A stretch of DNA of 64,000 nt from JAUASW01 sp036880965 (GCF_036880965.1 NZ_JBAJMV010000005.1:62001-126000); one strand, 5' to 3'. Positions 1-8,470 are shown, numbered from the stretch's first letter. Notes: generated by a model not told the origin, from the letters alone. Program-made: numbers and translations.

Positions 1-142
1 AGGTGCGACCCGCACCCGAGGCCGTGCGGATCTGGAAAGTCAGCTTCTTGGCGCCGACATAGCGCGCGCAGTCAGCGTCGCTGCGAATCTTGCGTTGCAG
101 CAGCTGGGCGAAGAGCCACAGCAGGAACTTGAACTTGAGCAT
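1..142 (-). CDS. Partial hypothetical protein (N-terminal 47 residues), last visible gene of the TetR-linked operon
   Basis: An open frame starts at ATG 140-142 and runs off the left edge without a stop. It reads MLKFKFLLWLFAQLLQRKIR and continues to ...QIRTASGAGRT. The start is a hydrophobic/basic amphipathic helix followed by a beta-like stretch. This resembles the N-terminus of small SCP2-like or lipid-binding proteins found beside hydrolases in beta- and gammaproteobacteria, but too little is visible to assign it. It begins 43 bp after the stop of the upstream alpha/beta hydrolase on the same strand, as expected for an operon member. The reading frame is directly seen; function is not claimed. 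Confidence 0.5.
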   Translation of the reverse strand, partial: MLKFKFLLWLFAQLLQRKIRSDADCARYVGAKKLTFQIRTASGAGRT

Positions 143-185
143 GGCGGGCAATCGTCAAAGAGGGTGGAGACGGCGACGCTGGCCC

Positions 186-1031
186 TCACTCGGCCAGGAA
201 CTGCAGGGCGTGCTGCAGGAAGCGCTGCGGGCACTGGAACTGCGCGGCGTGGCCGGCGTCGGGGTAGACGAACAGCTGCGCGTTGGGCAGGTTGCGCGCC
301 ATGTAGAAGGAGTTGACGGTGGCCACCATCACGTCGTTCACGCCGTTGAGGATGAAGGTGGGTTGCCGGATGCCGCGCAGGTAGGCAAAGGGATCGTCCT
401 CCTGGAGCCGGGGCAGGTAGTGCAGATTGGCTTCGATCTGGGCGCTGGCCACCTCGGCTGAAGACGGTGGGTCCTGGTCCACCCGCTGGTGGCGCCGCGC
501 CCAGAAGTCTCGCGCGGCCTGCTGAGCCTGCGCTGAGCGGCCAAAGAACAGGTAGGCAAAGTCGTCGACGGTGGGCACCGGATTGACGGCGGTACTCAGC
601 ACGCGCTGCTCCAGTGCCGGGTCGCCACCGCGCGGCCCGGTGCCCAGCAGCATCAGCTTGCGCACCAGGTCCGGGTGGCGCCAGGTCAGGTCCAAGGCCT
701 GGAAGCCGCCGAGCGAAAAGCCCAGCAGGTCCACGCGGTGCAGCCCCAGGGCACGTATCGCCGCCGCCGCGTCATCGGCCATGTGCTCGATGCGCTTGCG
801 CGGCGTCCCGCTGGACGAAGCAACGCCGCGACCGTTGAACAGGATCACCTCGCGTCCGGCGGCCAGGCCGTCGGTCATCAGTGGGTCCCAGTGATCCATG
901 CCGCCGCGGTAGTGCTGGAGGAAAAACAGCGGCGGCTGGTCCGTGGCGGCATTGCCCCAGCGGCGGTAGGCGAGGCGCTCGCCCTCCACCTCGACAAAGC
1001 GGGTGGGGGCGGTGAGATGGGTGTGGCTCAT
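186..1031 (-). CDS. Alpha/beta hydrolase, cytoplasmic
   Basis: The protein has 281 residues and an alpha/beta-hydrolase fold: nucleophile elbow GFSLGG with Ser106, an acid-loop region NGVNDVMV near the C-terminus, and the catalytic His in PDAGHAAQF. There is no signal peptide. An upstream in-frame extension exists, but the start MSHTHLTAPTRF at 1031 is where homology-like sequence begins. It is a close paralogue of the next gene upstream: both share the NxRGxxxSSG segment and the C-terminal YPDAGHxAxFQ block, which suggests tandem duplication. The hydrolysed substrate is unknown; esters or lactones arising from the neighbouring reductases are possible. It is the fourth gene of the minus-strand operon that starts at 3877. 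Confidence 0.85.
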   Translation of the reverse strand: MSHTHLTAPTRFVEVEGERLAYRRWGNAATDQPPLFFLQHYRGGMDHWDPLMTDGLAAGREVILFNGRGVASSSGTPRKRIEHMADDAAAAIRALGLHRVDLLGFSLGGFQALDLTWRHPDLVRKLMLLGTGPRGGDPALEQRVLSTAVNPVPTVDDFAYLFFGRSAQAQQAARDFWARRHQRVDQDPPSSAEVASAQIEANLHYLPRLQEDDPFAYLRGIRQPTFILNGVNDVMVATVNSFYMARNLPNAQLFVYPDAGHAAQFQCPQRFLQHALQFLAE

Positions 1032-1071
1032 GGCGGCGTCCGGGTGATGGCTGGCGGGCTGCGGCACGGTT

Positions 1072-2040
1072 TCAGCGGGCCAGGAATTCCAGCGTGCTGC
1101 GCACGAAGTCGGCATGGAACTGGAAGGCGCCGCCATGACCGGCATCCGGGTAGATGATCAGCTGGCTGTTCGGCAGCCGCCGCGCCAGGTCGTGTGAGTT
1201 GACCGTGGGCACCATGCGGTCGTTGTCGCCATTGACCACCAGCACCGGCTGCTTGACCACCGACAGATCGGCCGGGGCTTTCTTTCCCCAGGCGCGCAGC
1301 GCCCCCAGTTGCGCGAAGAAGGCGCTGTTGGTGATTTCCTTGTCACGGTTCTCGCCGCGCTCCTGCAAGCGCGCCAGGAAGGCCTTGCCGGCCTCGATGC
1401 CGCCGGGCGTGCGCGTGAAGAACAGGAACTGCTTGGGGTCCTGGCCCGTGAAGAAGCCGCGCAGCATGTCGTAGAAGGTCACGCCCGCCACCGAGCTGAT
1501 GCCCTCGCCGCCGGCCGGGCCGGTGCCGGCCAGCACCATCTTGCGCACGAGTTGCGGCTCCTTGAGCACGATCTCCTGGGCGATCATGCCGCCCATCGAG
1601 AAGCCCAGCAGGTCCACCTGCTGCAAGCCTTTGGCCTTGATGAAGCGCAGGGCGTCTTCGGCCATCTGCTCGATCGAATCCGCTGGCTTGCCGCTGCTGG
1701 CGCCGATGCCGCGGTTGTTGAAGGCGATGACATGGTGCTTGGCAGCGATGCCGTCCATGACGCGCGGATCCCAGTTGTCCAGCACGGCGGCCAGATGCAC
1801 CAGGAACACCACCGGTGTGCCGCCGTGCTGCTGGCCCATCTCGCGGTAGGTGTAGTCCACGCCACCGGCAGTGACGGTCTGGGTCGGCACGGTCTTCCAC
1901 GACAGCTCGGACTTTTGATCCGTCGACGGCTGGCTTGCGGCCGCATCCGCTGCGGCGGGTTCCGCTGCGCCCGCCATGAGAGGGTGCAGGGTCGTGGACA
2001 GGGCGAGGCCCAGGGCGATTGTGCTGAACAGGCGTTTCAT
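1072..2040 (-). CDS. Alpha/beta hydrolase with signal peptide (exported paralogue)
   Basis: The protein has 322 residues. The N-terminus MKRLFSTIALGLALSTTLHP followed by AGAAEPAAA is a typical Sec signal, so the mature enzyme should be periplasmic. The fold markers are GFSMGG (nucleophile Ser148), NGDNDRMVP (acid loop) and PDAGHGGAFQF (His). The frame stays open further upstream, but that part overlaps the reductase gene in another frame and is not coding; ATG 2040 lies 14 bp after the stop of the Old Yellow Enzyme gene. It is paralogous to the cytoplasmic hydrolase at 186-1031. A periplasmic/cytoplasmic pair next to redox enzymes suggests processing of an imported or toxic ester, but the substrate is unknown. 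Confidence 0.88.
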   Translation of the reverse strand: MKRLFSTIALGLALSTTLHPLMAGAAEPAAADAAASQPSTDQKSELSWKTVPTQTVTAGGVDYTYREMGQQHGGTPVVFLVHLAAVLDNWDPRVMDGIAAKHHVIAFNNRGIGASSGKPADSIEQMAEDALRFIKAKGLQQVDLLGFSMGGMIAQEIVLKEPQLVRKMVLAGTGPAGGEGISSVAGVTFYDMLRGFFTGQDPKQFLFFTRTPGGIEAGKAFLARLQERGENRDKEITNSAFFAQLGALRAWGKKAPADLSVVKQPVLVVNGDNDRMVPTVNSHDLARRLPNSQLIIYPDAGHGGAFQFHADFVRSTLEFLAR

Positions 2041-2054
2041 GAGGGTCTCCGGGC

Positions 2055-3131
2055 TCAGGCTTCGAGCGTGGGGTAGTCGGTGTAGCCCTTGGGGCCTGGC
2101 GTGTAGAACGTCGCCATGTCCAAGGGGTTGAGTGCTGCCTCGGCCTGCATCCGCGCCACCAGATCGGGGTTGGCGATGAAGTGGCGGGCAAAGGCGATCA
2201 GGTCGGCGTGGCCGGCCTCGAGCGCTCGCTCGGCACCGGCCCGGTCGAAGCCGCCGGCCAGGATGAACACCCCCTTGAACGTGCTGCGCAGGCGCAGCTT
2301 CAGTTCGGCGGGCACCGGAGGGGCACCCATGGCGGAGTGGTCCAGCAGGTGGACGTACAGGATGCCGACCTGTGCCAAGGCTTCGGTGAGGGCCTCGTAT
2401 TGCGCCTCGACATCGGGGTAGGCGCCGGTGCCGTTGAACACACCGTAGGGCGACAGGCGAATGCCCACGCGGTCTGCCCCAATGGCGGCCACGGTGGCAC
2501 GCACAACTTCCAGCGCGAAGCGGTTGCGGCCCTGGATCCCCACTCCATACGCATCGCTGCGTCGGTTCACGTTGGCATTCAGGAACTGCTCGATCAGGTA
2601 GCCGTTGGCCGCGTGCAGTTCGACACCGTCGAACCCGGCCTCGATGGCCAATTGTGCCGACCGGGCGTACGCCGCCACCGCGTGGTCGATGTCGTCCGTC
2701 GTCATGGCACGGGGCGCACTGTGCGGCTGCATGCCCAGCGTATCGGTGTGCATCTCGCCAGGGCATACGTCGCCGGTCGGCCCGACCACCTCGGCACCTG
2801 CGGGCAGGTTGGCCACGTGGGCCACGCGCCCGGTGTGCATCAGTTGCACGAAGATCTTGCCGCCCTTGGCATGCACGGCGTCCGTCACGATTTTCCAGGC
2901 CTGCACATGAGCCGCGTTGAACAGGCCGGGAATCCGGGCATAGCCCAGGCCGTCGGGCGACGGCGAGGTGCCCTCGGTGACGATCAGGCCGGCCGTGGCC
3001 CGTTGGCCGTAGTACTCGGCCATCAGGGCGTTCGGCATGTTGCGCTCGACGGCGCGGCTTCGCGTCATGGGGGCCATCACGATGCGGTTGCGCAAGGGCA
3101 GGGAGGGCGCGGAGAGTGCGGTGAAGAGCAT
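2055..3131 (-). CDS. Old Yellow Enzyme family alkene reductase (NemA/XenB-like)
   Basis: The protein has 358 residues, the usual length for this FMN-dependent TIM-barrel family, which reduces activated C=C bonds, nitro-esters or quinones with NAD(P)H. Visible family signatures are APMTRSRA near the N-terminus, QLMHTGRVAH around residue 100, and GFDGVELHAANGYLIEQFLN, which holds the substrate-binding His/Asn pair and the proton-donor Tyr region. The start MLFTALSAPSLPLRNR is chosen because the 15 in-frame residues before it do not fit the family. It is the second gene of the operon, 41 bp after the SDR gene. A role in electrophile or enone detoxification is inferred from family and context. 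Confidence 0.92.
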   Translation of the reverse strand: MLFTALSAPSLPLRNRIVMAPMTRSRAVERNMPNALMAEYYGQRATAGLIVTEGTSPSPDGLGYARIPGLFNAAHVQAWKIVTDAVHAKGGKIFVQLMHTGRVAHVANLPAGAEVVGPTGDVCPGEMHTDTLGMQPHSAPRAMTTDDIDHAVAAYARSAQLAIEAGFDGVELHAANGYLIEQFLNANVNRRSDAYGVGIQGRNRFALEVVRATVAAIGADRVGIRLSPYGVFNGTGAYPDVEAQYEALTEALAQVGILYVHLLDHSAMGAPPVPAELKLRLRSTFKGVFILAGGFDRAGAERALEAGHADLIAFARHFIANPDLVARMQAEAALNPLDMATFYTPGPKGYTDYPTLEA

Positions 3132-3172
3132 GTCGGGCCTTTTTGTGGATGGCTGGGTTGAACGACTTCGTA

Positions 3173-3877
3173 TCACTGAGCCTGGGGCAGGTAGACCGGG
3201 CGCGGCGCGGTCAGGCCTTGCCTGACCTGCTGGGTGAGTGCGTCGGCCAGCACCTCGTCGGCGCCTGCCGCCAAGCCGTCCAGGGCACGCTGAACGATTT
3301 CTTCGGCGCTGCTTTTCGCGACCTCGAAGCCGCGCGTGAGATCGGTGTCGACATAGGCCATGTGCAGGCCCAGCACCTGGGTCTTTTGGCCTGCCAGCTC
3401 GTGGCGCAAGGCATTGGTCAGGGCCCAGGCAGCCGACTTGCTGGCCGAGTACGCGGCCAGCTCGCCGCCGTTCACCCAGGAGGCCACGGACAGCACATTG
3501 AGCAGCGCGCCGCCGCCGTTGGCCTTGAGCACAGGCGCGAAGGCCTTGCTCATGTTCAGCACGCCGAAGAAGTTGGTTTCGAAGATGCGGCGGGCCACCG
3601 CTTCGCTGTCCTCGGCGAGAAAGCCGCCGGGCTGGGCAATCCCGGCGTTGTTGATGACCAGGGTCACGTCGGCCGCCTCCCGTGCCGCAGCCGCGATTTC
3701 TTCGGGCTTGGTGACATCGAGCCTCAGGGCCTGGACGCCCGGCAAGCTCACGGTGGCGGGGTCGCGCGCGGCGGCGTAGACCTTGCGGGCGCCGCGTGCC
3801 AGCAGTTCGCGGGCAAAGGCGAGGCCGATGCCGCGATTGGCACCGGTGACGAGGACGACGGCGTTTTCAATGTTCAT
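3173..3877 (-). CDS. SDR family NAD(P)-dependent oxidoreductase
   Basis: The protein has 234 residues, a classical short-chain dehydrogenase/reductase: cofactor motif TGANRGIG (residues 11-18), NNAG (76-79), catalytic Ser near 130, and YSASK with Tyr143 and Lys147. It is the first gene of the minus-strand operon. Its start is only about 30 bp from a perfect 16-bp palindrome at 3909-3924 that matches the palindrome in front of the adjacent oxidoreductase gene, so repression by the nearby TetR protein is likely. The substrate is unknown. Confidence 0.92.
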   Translation of the reverse strand: MNIENAVVLVTGANRGIGLAFARELLARGARKVYAAARDPATVSLPGVQALRLDVTKPEEIAAAAREAADVTLVINNAGIAQPGGFLAEDSEAVARRIFETNFFGVLNMSKAFAPVLKANGGGALLNVLSVASWVNGGELAAYSASKSAAWALTNALRHELAGQKTQVLGLHMAYVDTDLTRGFEVAKSSAEEIVQRALDGLAAGADEVLADALTQQVRQGLTAPRPVYLPQAQ

Positions 3878-3908
3878 GGGAGGCTCCAGAGAGTGGGTTG
3901 AGTATTCG

Positions 3909-3924
3909 TATGACGATCGTCATA
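3909..3924. promoter_or_regulatory. Candidate TetR operator upstream of the SDR operon
   Basis: TATGACGATCGTCATA is a perfect 16-bp palindrome lying between the oxidoreductase stop (3976) and the SDR start (3877). It shares the pattern ATGAYGATCRTCAT with the palindrome at 5047-5060. Palindromes of this form are typical TetR-family operators. The assignment to the tetR gene at 5091-5684 is inferred from this matching. Confidence 0.75.
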
Positions 3925-3975
3925 TTTACGGGCGTGCCAGGGCGGTCAGCCCCAAGGGATCAAGGGATCAAGGAC

Positions 3976-4977
3976 TCAGCGAATCTTGATGACGACCTTG
4001 CCCTTGGCGCGGCCGCTTTCGACATAGGCCAGGGCTTCGTTGGTGGCTTCGAAGGGGAAGACCTTGTCGACCACCGGGCGGATGGCGCCGGACTCGATCA
4101 GCTGCGCGATCTGCTTCAGCTGGCTGCCGCTGCCCTTCATGAACAGGAAGCTGTAGTGGACCTTGAGGCGCTGGGCCAGGCGGCGAACGCTGAAGCTGAG
4201 GGCGCGCATGACCTGCGCGACGAACCACGGGGCCTTGCTGTCTTCGGCGAATTGCGGGTCGGGCGGCCCGGAGATTGAGATGAGGTGGCCGCCAGGCTTG
4301 AGCACGCCCAGCGACTTCTTCAATGTCTTTTCGTCCTGGCTGTTCAGCACCACGTCGTAGTCGCGCAGCTGCGCTTCGAACGCTTCCTTCTTGTAGTCGA
4401 CGACGACATCGGCGCCCAGGCCCTTGACCAGCGCGACGTTCCCCGTGCTTGTGGTGGTGGCCACCGTGGCGCCCAGGTGCTTGGCCAGCTGGATCGCAAA
4501 TGTTCCGACGCCGCCGGAGCCCGCCTGGATGAAGACCTTCTGACCCTTGCGGAGTTGGGCCCTCTCGACCAGGGCCTGCCATGCCGTTAAGCCGACCAAG
4601 GGGATGGAGGCGGCTTCCTCCATGCTGATGTTCCGGGGCTTGAGTGCCACGGTGTCTTCACTGGCCGCCACGAATTCCGCGAAGGTCCCGATGCGCAGGT
4701 CGCGGGGCCGGGCATAGACCGCGTCGCCTACCTTGAACTGGCTGACACGGGGGCCGACACGAGCCACCACGCCGGCCACGTCGTGCCCGAGGATGAAGGG
4801 GGTGCGGTACGGCAGGATGAGCTTGAACTCGCCGTTGCGAACCTTCACGTCGATCAGGTTGACGGCGGCCGCGTGGACCTGGATCAAGACCTCGTCGGGG
4901 CGCAGTTCCGGCTCGGGCACATCGCCAGCCCGCAGAGGCTGGTTCTTGCTGTAGCGATCAACGATGAAGGCTTTCAT
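3976..4977 (-). CDS. NADP-dependent medium-chain (quinone/enone) oxidoreductase
   Basis: The protein has 333 residues of the medium-chain dehydrogenase/reductase superfamily, zinc-independent quinone-oxidoreductase type. An N-terminal GroES-like domain contains FILGHDVAGVVARVG (about 61-75). A Rossmann domain carries AGSGGVG (152-158), and the protein ends GRAKGKVVIKI, the usual end of this group. Structural zinc cysteines are absent. Such enzymes reduce quinones or alpha,beta-unsaturated ketones with NADPH, which fits the Old Yellow Enzyme and SDR genes beside it. It has its own candidate TetR operator at 5047-5060 and stops 98 bp before the SDR operon start. Confidence 0.92.
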   Translation of the reverse strand: MKAFIVDRYSKNQPLRAGDVPEPELRPDEVLIQVHAAAVNLIDVKVRNGEFKLILPYRTPFILGHDVAGVVARVGPRVSQFKVGDAVYARPRDLRIGTFAEFVAASEDTVALKPRNISMEEAASIPLVGLTAWQALVERAQLRKGQKVFIQAGSGGVGTFAIQLAKHLGATVATTTSTGNVALVKGLGADVVVDYKKEAFEAQLRDYDVVLNSQDEKTLKKSLGVLKPGGHLISISGPPDPQFAEDSKAPWFVAQVMRALSFSVRRLAQRLKVHYSFLFMKGSGSQLKQIAQLIESGAIRPVVDKVFPFEATNEALAYVESGRAKGKVVIKIR

Positions 4978-5046
4978 TGCTGCATTTCCTTGTTGCCGCC
5001 AGATTCAGAACCCCAGCCAGCAGCGGCGCTTGAAAGGGATGTTTGC

Positions 5047-5060
5047 ATGATGATCATCAT
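5047..5060. promoter_or_regulatory. Candidate TetR operator upstream of the oxidoreductase gene
   Basis: ATGATGATCATCAT is a perfect 14-bp palindrome in the 113-bp gap between the oxidoreductase start (4977) and the end of the tetR gene (5091). It matches the 3909-3924 palindrome at 12 of 14 positions. The local AT-rich stretch (atatataaatgcaaaaaa, 5060-5077) could hold the promoter. Confidence 0.75.
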
Positions 5061-5090
5061 ATATAAATGCAAAAAAAGGGGGCAATGCGC

Positions 5091-5684
5091 TCACGCCCCA
5101 GACGAATCCAGGCGCTTCAAGGCCGCCGTGCACAGCGAGTCCGACAACGCAGCATCGTCGACCGCGCGGGCCAGCATCAGGGTACCCACCATGGTGGCCA
5201 CGGTCACCAAGGCGCGGTCGTGGGCGCCTGGCTGTCCCCAATCCGGCGCCTGGCGTGCGACCAGATCGATCATTTCCTTGATGCGGCGGGTGGCCGCACG
5301 ACGCACTTCAGGCGCTTGGCGCGGCATCTCGGACCCGAGGGCCGCCACCGGGCAACCCGTCTCGATACCGGCGAGGTGTTCCTTGGAGAGGTAGGCCTGC
5401 ATCAGGGCCTGGAGCGCCTGCTCGGCGGGCGCGGCGGCAACCACACGGGCACCGAAATCGTTGGACTCCGCGCCTGCGCGGTCCGCCGCCTCGGCGAGCA
5501 TGGCCTCGCGGGAGTCGAAGTGGGCGTAGAAGGCGCCATGCGTCAGGCCCGCCTCCTTCATGATGTCGGCCACACCGGTGCCGTCGTAGCCGCTGCGCCG
5601 GATGGCGCGTGCGGCAGCCTGCACGATGCGCTCGTGGGACGCTTCCTTGGCTGCGGCTCGGGCGCTGATGGTTGGTTTACGCAT
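5091..5684 (-). CDS. TetR/AcrR family transcriptional repressor
   Basis: The protein has 197 residues. The N-terminal helix-turn-helix is recognisable in GVADIMKEAGLTHGAFYAHF (about residues 30-52), the typical TetR recognition region, followed by an all-helical ligand domain with the TetR_C-type segment GCPVAALGSEM. Two starts are possible (5684 or 5693, three codons apart). A half-site pair ATGAT-N4-ATCAT at 5683-5696 overlaps the start, which points to autoregulation. Two perfect palindromes of the same type precede the neighbouring oxidoreductase gene and SDR operon. The likely inducer is an electrophile, quinone or enone, inferred from the target enzymes. Confidence 0.93.
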   Translation of the reverse strand: MRKPTISARAAAKEASHERIVQAAARAIRRSGYDGTGVADIMKEAGLTHGAFYAHFDSREAMLAEAADRAGAESNDFGARVVAAAPAEQALQALMQAYLSKEHLAGIETGCPVAALGSEMPRQAPEVRRAATRRIKEMIDLVARQAPDWGQPGAHDRALVTVATMVGTLMLARAVDDAALSDSLCTAALKRLDSSGA

Positions 5685-5696
5685 GATACGCATCAT
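5683..5696. promoter_or_regulatory. Candidate autoregulatory TetR site at the tetR start
   Basis: ATGATACGCATCAT has the same outer half-sites (ATGAT/ATCAT) and spacing as the two perfect palindromes at 3909 and 5047, but a non-matching centre. It overlaps the tetR initiation codon. This is a weaker site than the other two. Confidence 0.5.
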
Positions 5697-5909
5697 ACGA
5701 CACGCGAGCTGATGATGCAAGGGCTGTACGGCAAGACCGCGATGACGCGGCTTCGGGCTTCGCGGACCTTCGATCCAGTGCTGCTCCAGTGGCGGTGCTG
5801 TTGTTGACACCTGGCGGGCATCAGCCTGGGGAGAGAATCGCGGCCTGGGCTTGCCCAGTGTGGCTATACAGCCTGTCCGCAAACTACTGCTGCAATCGCC
5901 AGCCCCCCA

Positions 5910-6947
5910 ATGACCGACGCCCACCACACCAGCCTGCCGCAATGGCCCCACGCCTATCCGGCCAGCGGCGCCAGCGCCACGCTGAAGTTGCTGAACGAAG
6001 ATTTCATCGTGACGGAACTGCCGCTGCAGCAGCCCTGCGGTGAGGGCGAACACATCTGGCTGGAGATCGAAAAGAACGGCGCCAATACCGCCTTCGTCGC
6101 CCAGCAACTGGCGCTGGCCGCCGGCGTGCAGGAATGGGACGTGGGCTATGCCGGCCTCAAGGACCGCTACGCCATCACCCGTCAGTGGTTCAGCATCTAT
6201 CGGCCGAAGGGCGAGGCGCTCGACCTGACCCAGCTTCAGCATCCGGAGTTCAAGGTGGTGAGCCAGAGCCGGCACGTGAAGAAGCTGCGCCCCGGTGACC
6301 TGCAGGGCAATCGATTCCGCATCGTGCTGCGTGACCTGAGCGGCGACGCCGGTGCCGGTGCCAATGCAGTCATGGCCGCCGTCGAGGCCAATCTCCAGGC
6401 TGTTGCGGCGCAGGGCGCGCCCAACTACTTCGGCGCCCAGCGATTTGGCTTTGATGGTGGCAATGTCGAGCAGGGACGGGCCATGCTGGCGCGCGAGATC
6501 CGCGTGCGCAACCCGAAGAAGAAGGGCATCTACCTGTCGGCAGTGCGCTCCTTTGTCTTCAATGAAGTGCTGGCGCTGCGAATCGAGCAGGGGCTCTGGG
6601 GCAAGAGCTTGCCCGGTGACGTGATGGATGAGGCGGGTCGGCCCACCGGGCCGCTTTGGGGCCGGGGCCGCGTCATCACCACCGAGCAAGCACAGGCCCT
6701 GGAGAACAGCGTGGCTGAACGTCATGCCGTGTTGTGCGATGGCATGGAGCATGCCGGCCTGGACCAGGAGCGTCGTTCGCTGGTGGCAAGCCCGGTGGAC
6801 ATGTCGTGGGAATGGCCGCAAGCCAACCAGCTGGTGCTGAACTTTTCCCTGCCGGCCGGGACCTATGCCACGTCCATTCTTGGCGAGATTCTCCGCACCA
6901 CGGAGCCCGACCGGCACACGGAAAGCGAGCCTGCGGCTGCCGAATGA
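5910..6947 (+). CDS. truD: tRNA pseudouridine(13) synthase TruD
   Basis: The protein has 345 residues, normal for TruD, which isomerises U13 of tRNA. The catalytic motif GLKDRYA carries Asp85. The family motifs NYFGAQRFG (about residue 170) and RSFVFNEVLALR follow, as does the LPGDVMD-type segment. The start ATG 5910 gives MTDAHHTSLPQWPHAYP, where family similarity begins. The gene stands alone, convergent with the DUF1428 gene whose stop lies 36 bp away. Confidence 0.96.
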   Translation: MTDAHHTSLPQWPHAYPASGASATLKLLNEDFIVTELPLQQPCGEGEHIWLEIEKNGANTAFVAQQLALAAGVQEWDVGYAGLKDRYAITRQWFSIYRPKGEALDLTQLQHPEFKVVSQSRHVKKLRPGDLQGNRFRIVLRDLSGDAGAGANAVMAAVEANLQAVAAQGAPNYFGAQRFGFDGGNVEQGRAMLAREIRVRNPKKKGIYLSAVRSFVFNEVLALRIEQGLWGKSLPGDVMDEAGRPTGPLWGRGRVITTEQAQALENSVAERHAVLCDGMEHAGLDQERRSLVASPVDMSWEWPQANQLVLNFSLPAGTYATSILGEILRTTEPDRHTESEPAAAE

Positions 6948-6983
6948 CGGTACCTGCTCGCCCGGTCGAGCTCCGCCCCTGAG

Positions 6984-7334
6984 CTAGACGGTAGAGACGA
7001 CCGCAAAGCCACCATAAATCAGCCGCTTGCCGTCGAAGGGTGGCTCGGCGGCGTTCTGCATGCGCGGATCGGCCATCATCTTTTGCCAGGCCTCGTCGCG
7101 TGTCTGGCGCGAAGGCCAGTTGATCCAGGAGAACACGACCGTCTCGTCCGGCTTGCACTGGACAGCCATCGGGAAGGATGTGAGTTTGCCTTCGGGCACA
7201 TCGTCTCCCCAGCAGTCCACCACGCTGATCGCCCCATGCTCCTTGAACATCTGGCCCATGGCCTGCGCATGGGCCACGAAGTCGGCCCGTCGGGCGGTGG
7301 GAACGGAAGCGACGAATCCATCGACGTAGCTCAT
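6984..7334 (-). CDS. DUF1428 domain-containing protein
   Basis: The protein has 116 residues, MSYVDGFVASVPTARRADFVAHA..., matching the small DUF1428 family (ferredoxin-like, dimeric alpha-beta barrel fold). Recognisable segments are VDCWGDDVPEGKLTSFP, VVFSWINWPS and DPRM. The start is fixed by a strong Shine-Dalgarno sequence (AAAGGAG) nine bases upstream of ATG 7334; the longer in-frame ORF to 7460 has no such site. The biochemical role of the family is not established. It is likely monocistronic. Confidence 0.9.
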   Translation of the reverse strand: MSYVDGFVASVPTARRADFVAHAQAMGQMFKEHGAISVVDCWGDDVPEGKLTSFPMAVQCKPDETVVFSWINWPSRQTRDEAWQKMMADPRMQNAAEPPFDGKRLIYGGFAVVSTV

Positions 7335-7593
7335 GGCTTTCTCCTTTGAACTGATGGAATGGCAGACGGGGCTGGGAGCTGTCAGCGTACAGTCTCCCTG
7401 CATTCGCAGCGCTCGCGCTGAATCGAATCGCTTGAATTCCATCATGGCGGATGATTTCAAGGCATGCGACTTCGGCAGCGGCGCGCTGAACTGTTCGGAG
7501 CCGCCGATGGCGACGATTCATGCGCCCCAGCTTGATGTGCCGGCCAGTAAAGGTTCAACAGGATCAACGACCCCGTTTGATTGGAGGCTCGCG

Positions 7594-8271
7594 ATGACTT
7601 TGTGCCGAATGCCAGCGCTGCTCATCGGAGCAAGCGTCTGCGCTGCTGCGTTCACCGCAAGCTCCGCCGCCTGGGCAGACAGCCCCACCTGGGTTCAGGC
7701 CCAAGCGGTTCGGGCCACCAGTACGCAATGCGGCAACAAGCGCTTCATCATGCTCAAGGCCACGGCAGCCAAGCTCCCCATATCGGCCACGGAGCCGGGC
7801 TGCATTGCCAGTGAAGAGTTCTACACCAAGGTGTTCGTCGCCAAGGCCTTCTTCAAGGCAGAGAGGCGCGGCCCGCTGTCCGAATCCGATGTGGATGCCG
7901 GCATCCTGTTTTGCAAGAAGGATGACATTGCGCTGCTGCTGGGCAAGGCCAGCGATATCGAACGCGCCTTCAGGCAGAACCCGGCGCCCAAGGGTTGCAG
8001 CTTCAGCACGCGCAAGTACCAGTACGTTTCGAGCGTGGGCGACATCCGATTCGGCAATCTGCCCAGCCCCGGCATGATGACTGTCGCTGAGAGCTTGGCC
8101 CTGCATGCGAGGGAGCGCCAACGGATCATTGCCGAATGCAATGCCAGCCCCGCATGCCAGGCCGAGGTTCAACGCCGCAGTGTCAAGGGCCGAACCATCT
8201 ACACCTGCCCACCGGGCTACTACCTCGGCGGCACGATCGACAACCCCTTCGCAACCTGCATTCCCGACTGA
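7594..8271 (+). CDS. Secreted hypothetical protein with C-terminal Cys pair
   Basis: The protein has 225 residues. MTLCRMPALLIGASVCAAAF followed by TASSAAWA is a clear Sec signal, so the mature protein (from about residue 29) is exported. GGAG about nine bases upstream supports ATG 7594; a longer in-frame extension to 7333 lacks an initiation signal and overlaps the divergent DUF1428 promoter. The mature part has six or more cysteines, including one in the C-terminal segment TCPPGYYLGGTIDNPFATCI, which suggests disulfides. I do not recognise the family. Possibly a periplasmic or extracellular factor of unknown role. Confidence 0.7.
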   Translation: MTLCRMPALLIGASVCAAAFTASSAAWADSPTWVQAQAVRATSTQCGNKRFIMLKATAAKLPISATEPGCIASEEFYTKVFVAKAFFKAERRGPLSESDVDAGILFCKKDDIALLLGKASDIERAFRQNPAPKGCSFSTRKYQYVSSVGDIRFGNLPSPGMMTVAESLALHARERQRIIAECNASPACQAEVQRRSVKGRTIYTCPPGYYLGGTIDNPFATCIPD

Positions 8272-8470
8272 GCCAGCCACTACTACTTGGTGGCTCCAGG
8301 CCGCGATGGCTGCCTTCTTGCCCAGCACCATTTCGTTGAGCGAGGGCGGGGGGGGATGTGCAGGGCCGGGCGGTCTTGGGATCTTGTTCCCCGAGCCAAT
8401 TCAAGATGATCAAGATGATCGCCTGACGTTGGTCAACAGCCCGACTTTGAGCCATGACTAGAATGCCGCC

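Noticed and set aside
2041..2766. N-terminal extension of the exported hydrolase frame through the reductase gene
   Set aside because: It lies in another frame of the Old Yellow Enzyme gene; the signal peptide and start at 2040 fit better.
5694..6917. N-terminal extension of the tetR frame opposite truD
   Set aside because: TetR proteins start directly before the helix-turn-helix, and the extension is antisense to truD.
8402..8419. Tandem CAAGATGAT x2 before the DUF2946 gene as a regulatory repeat
   Set aside because: Only two copies of a 9-mer; no supporting palindrome or family evidence.
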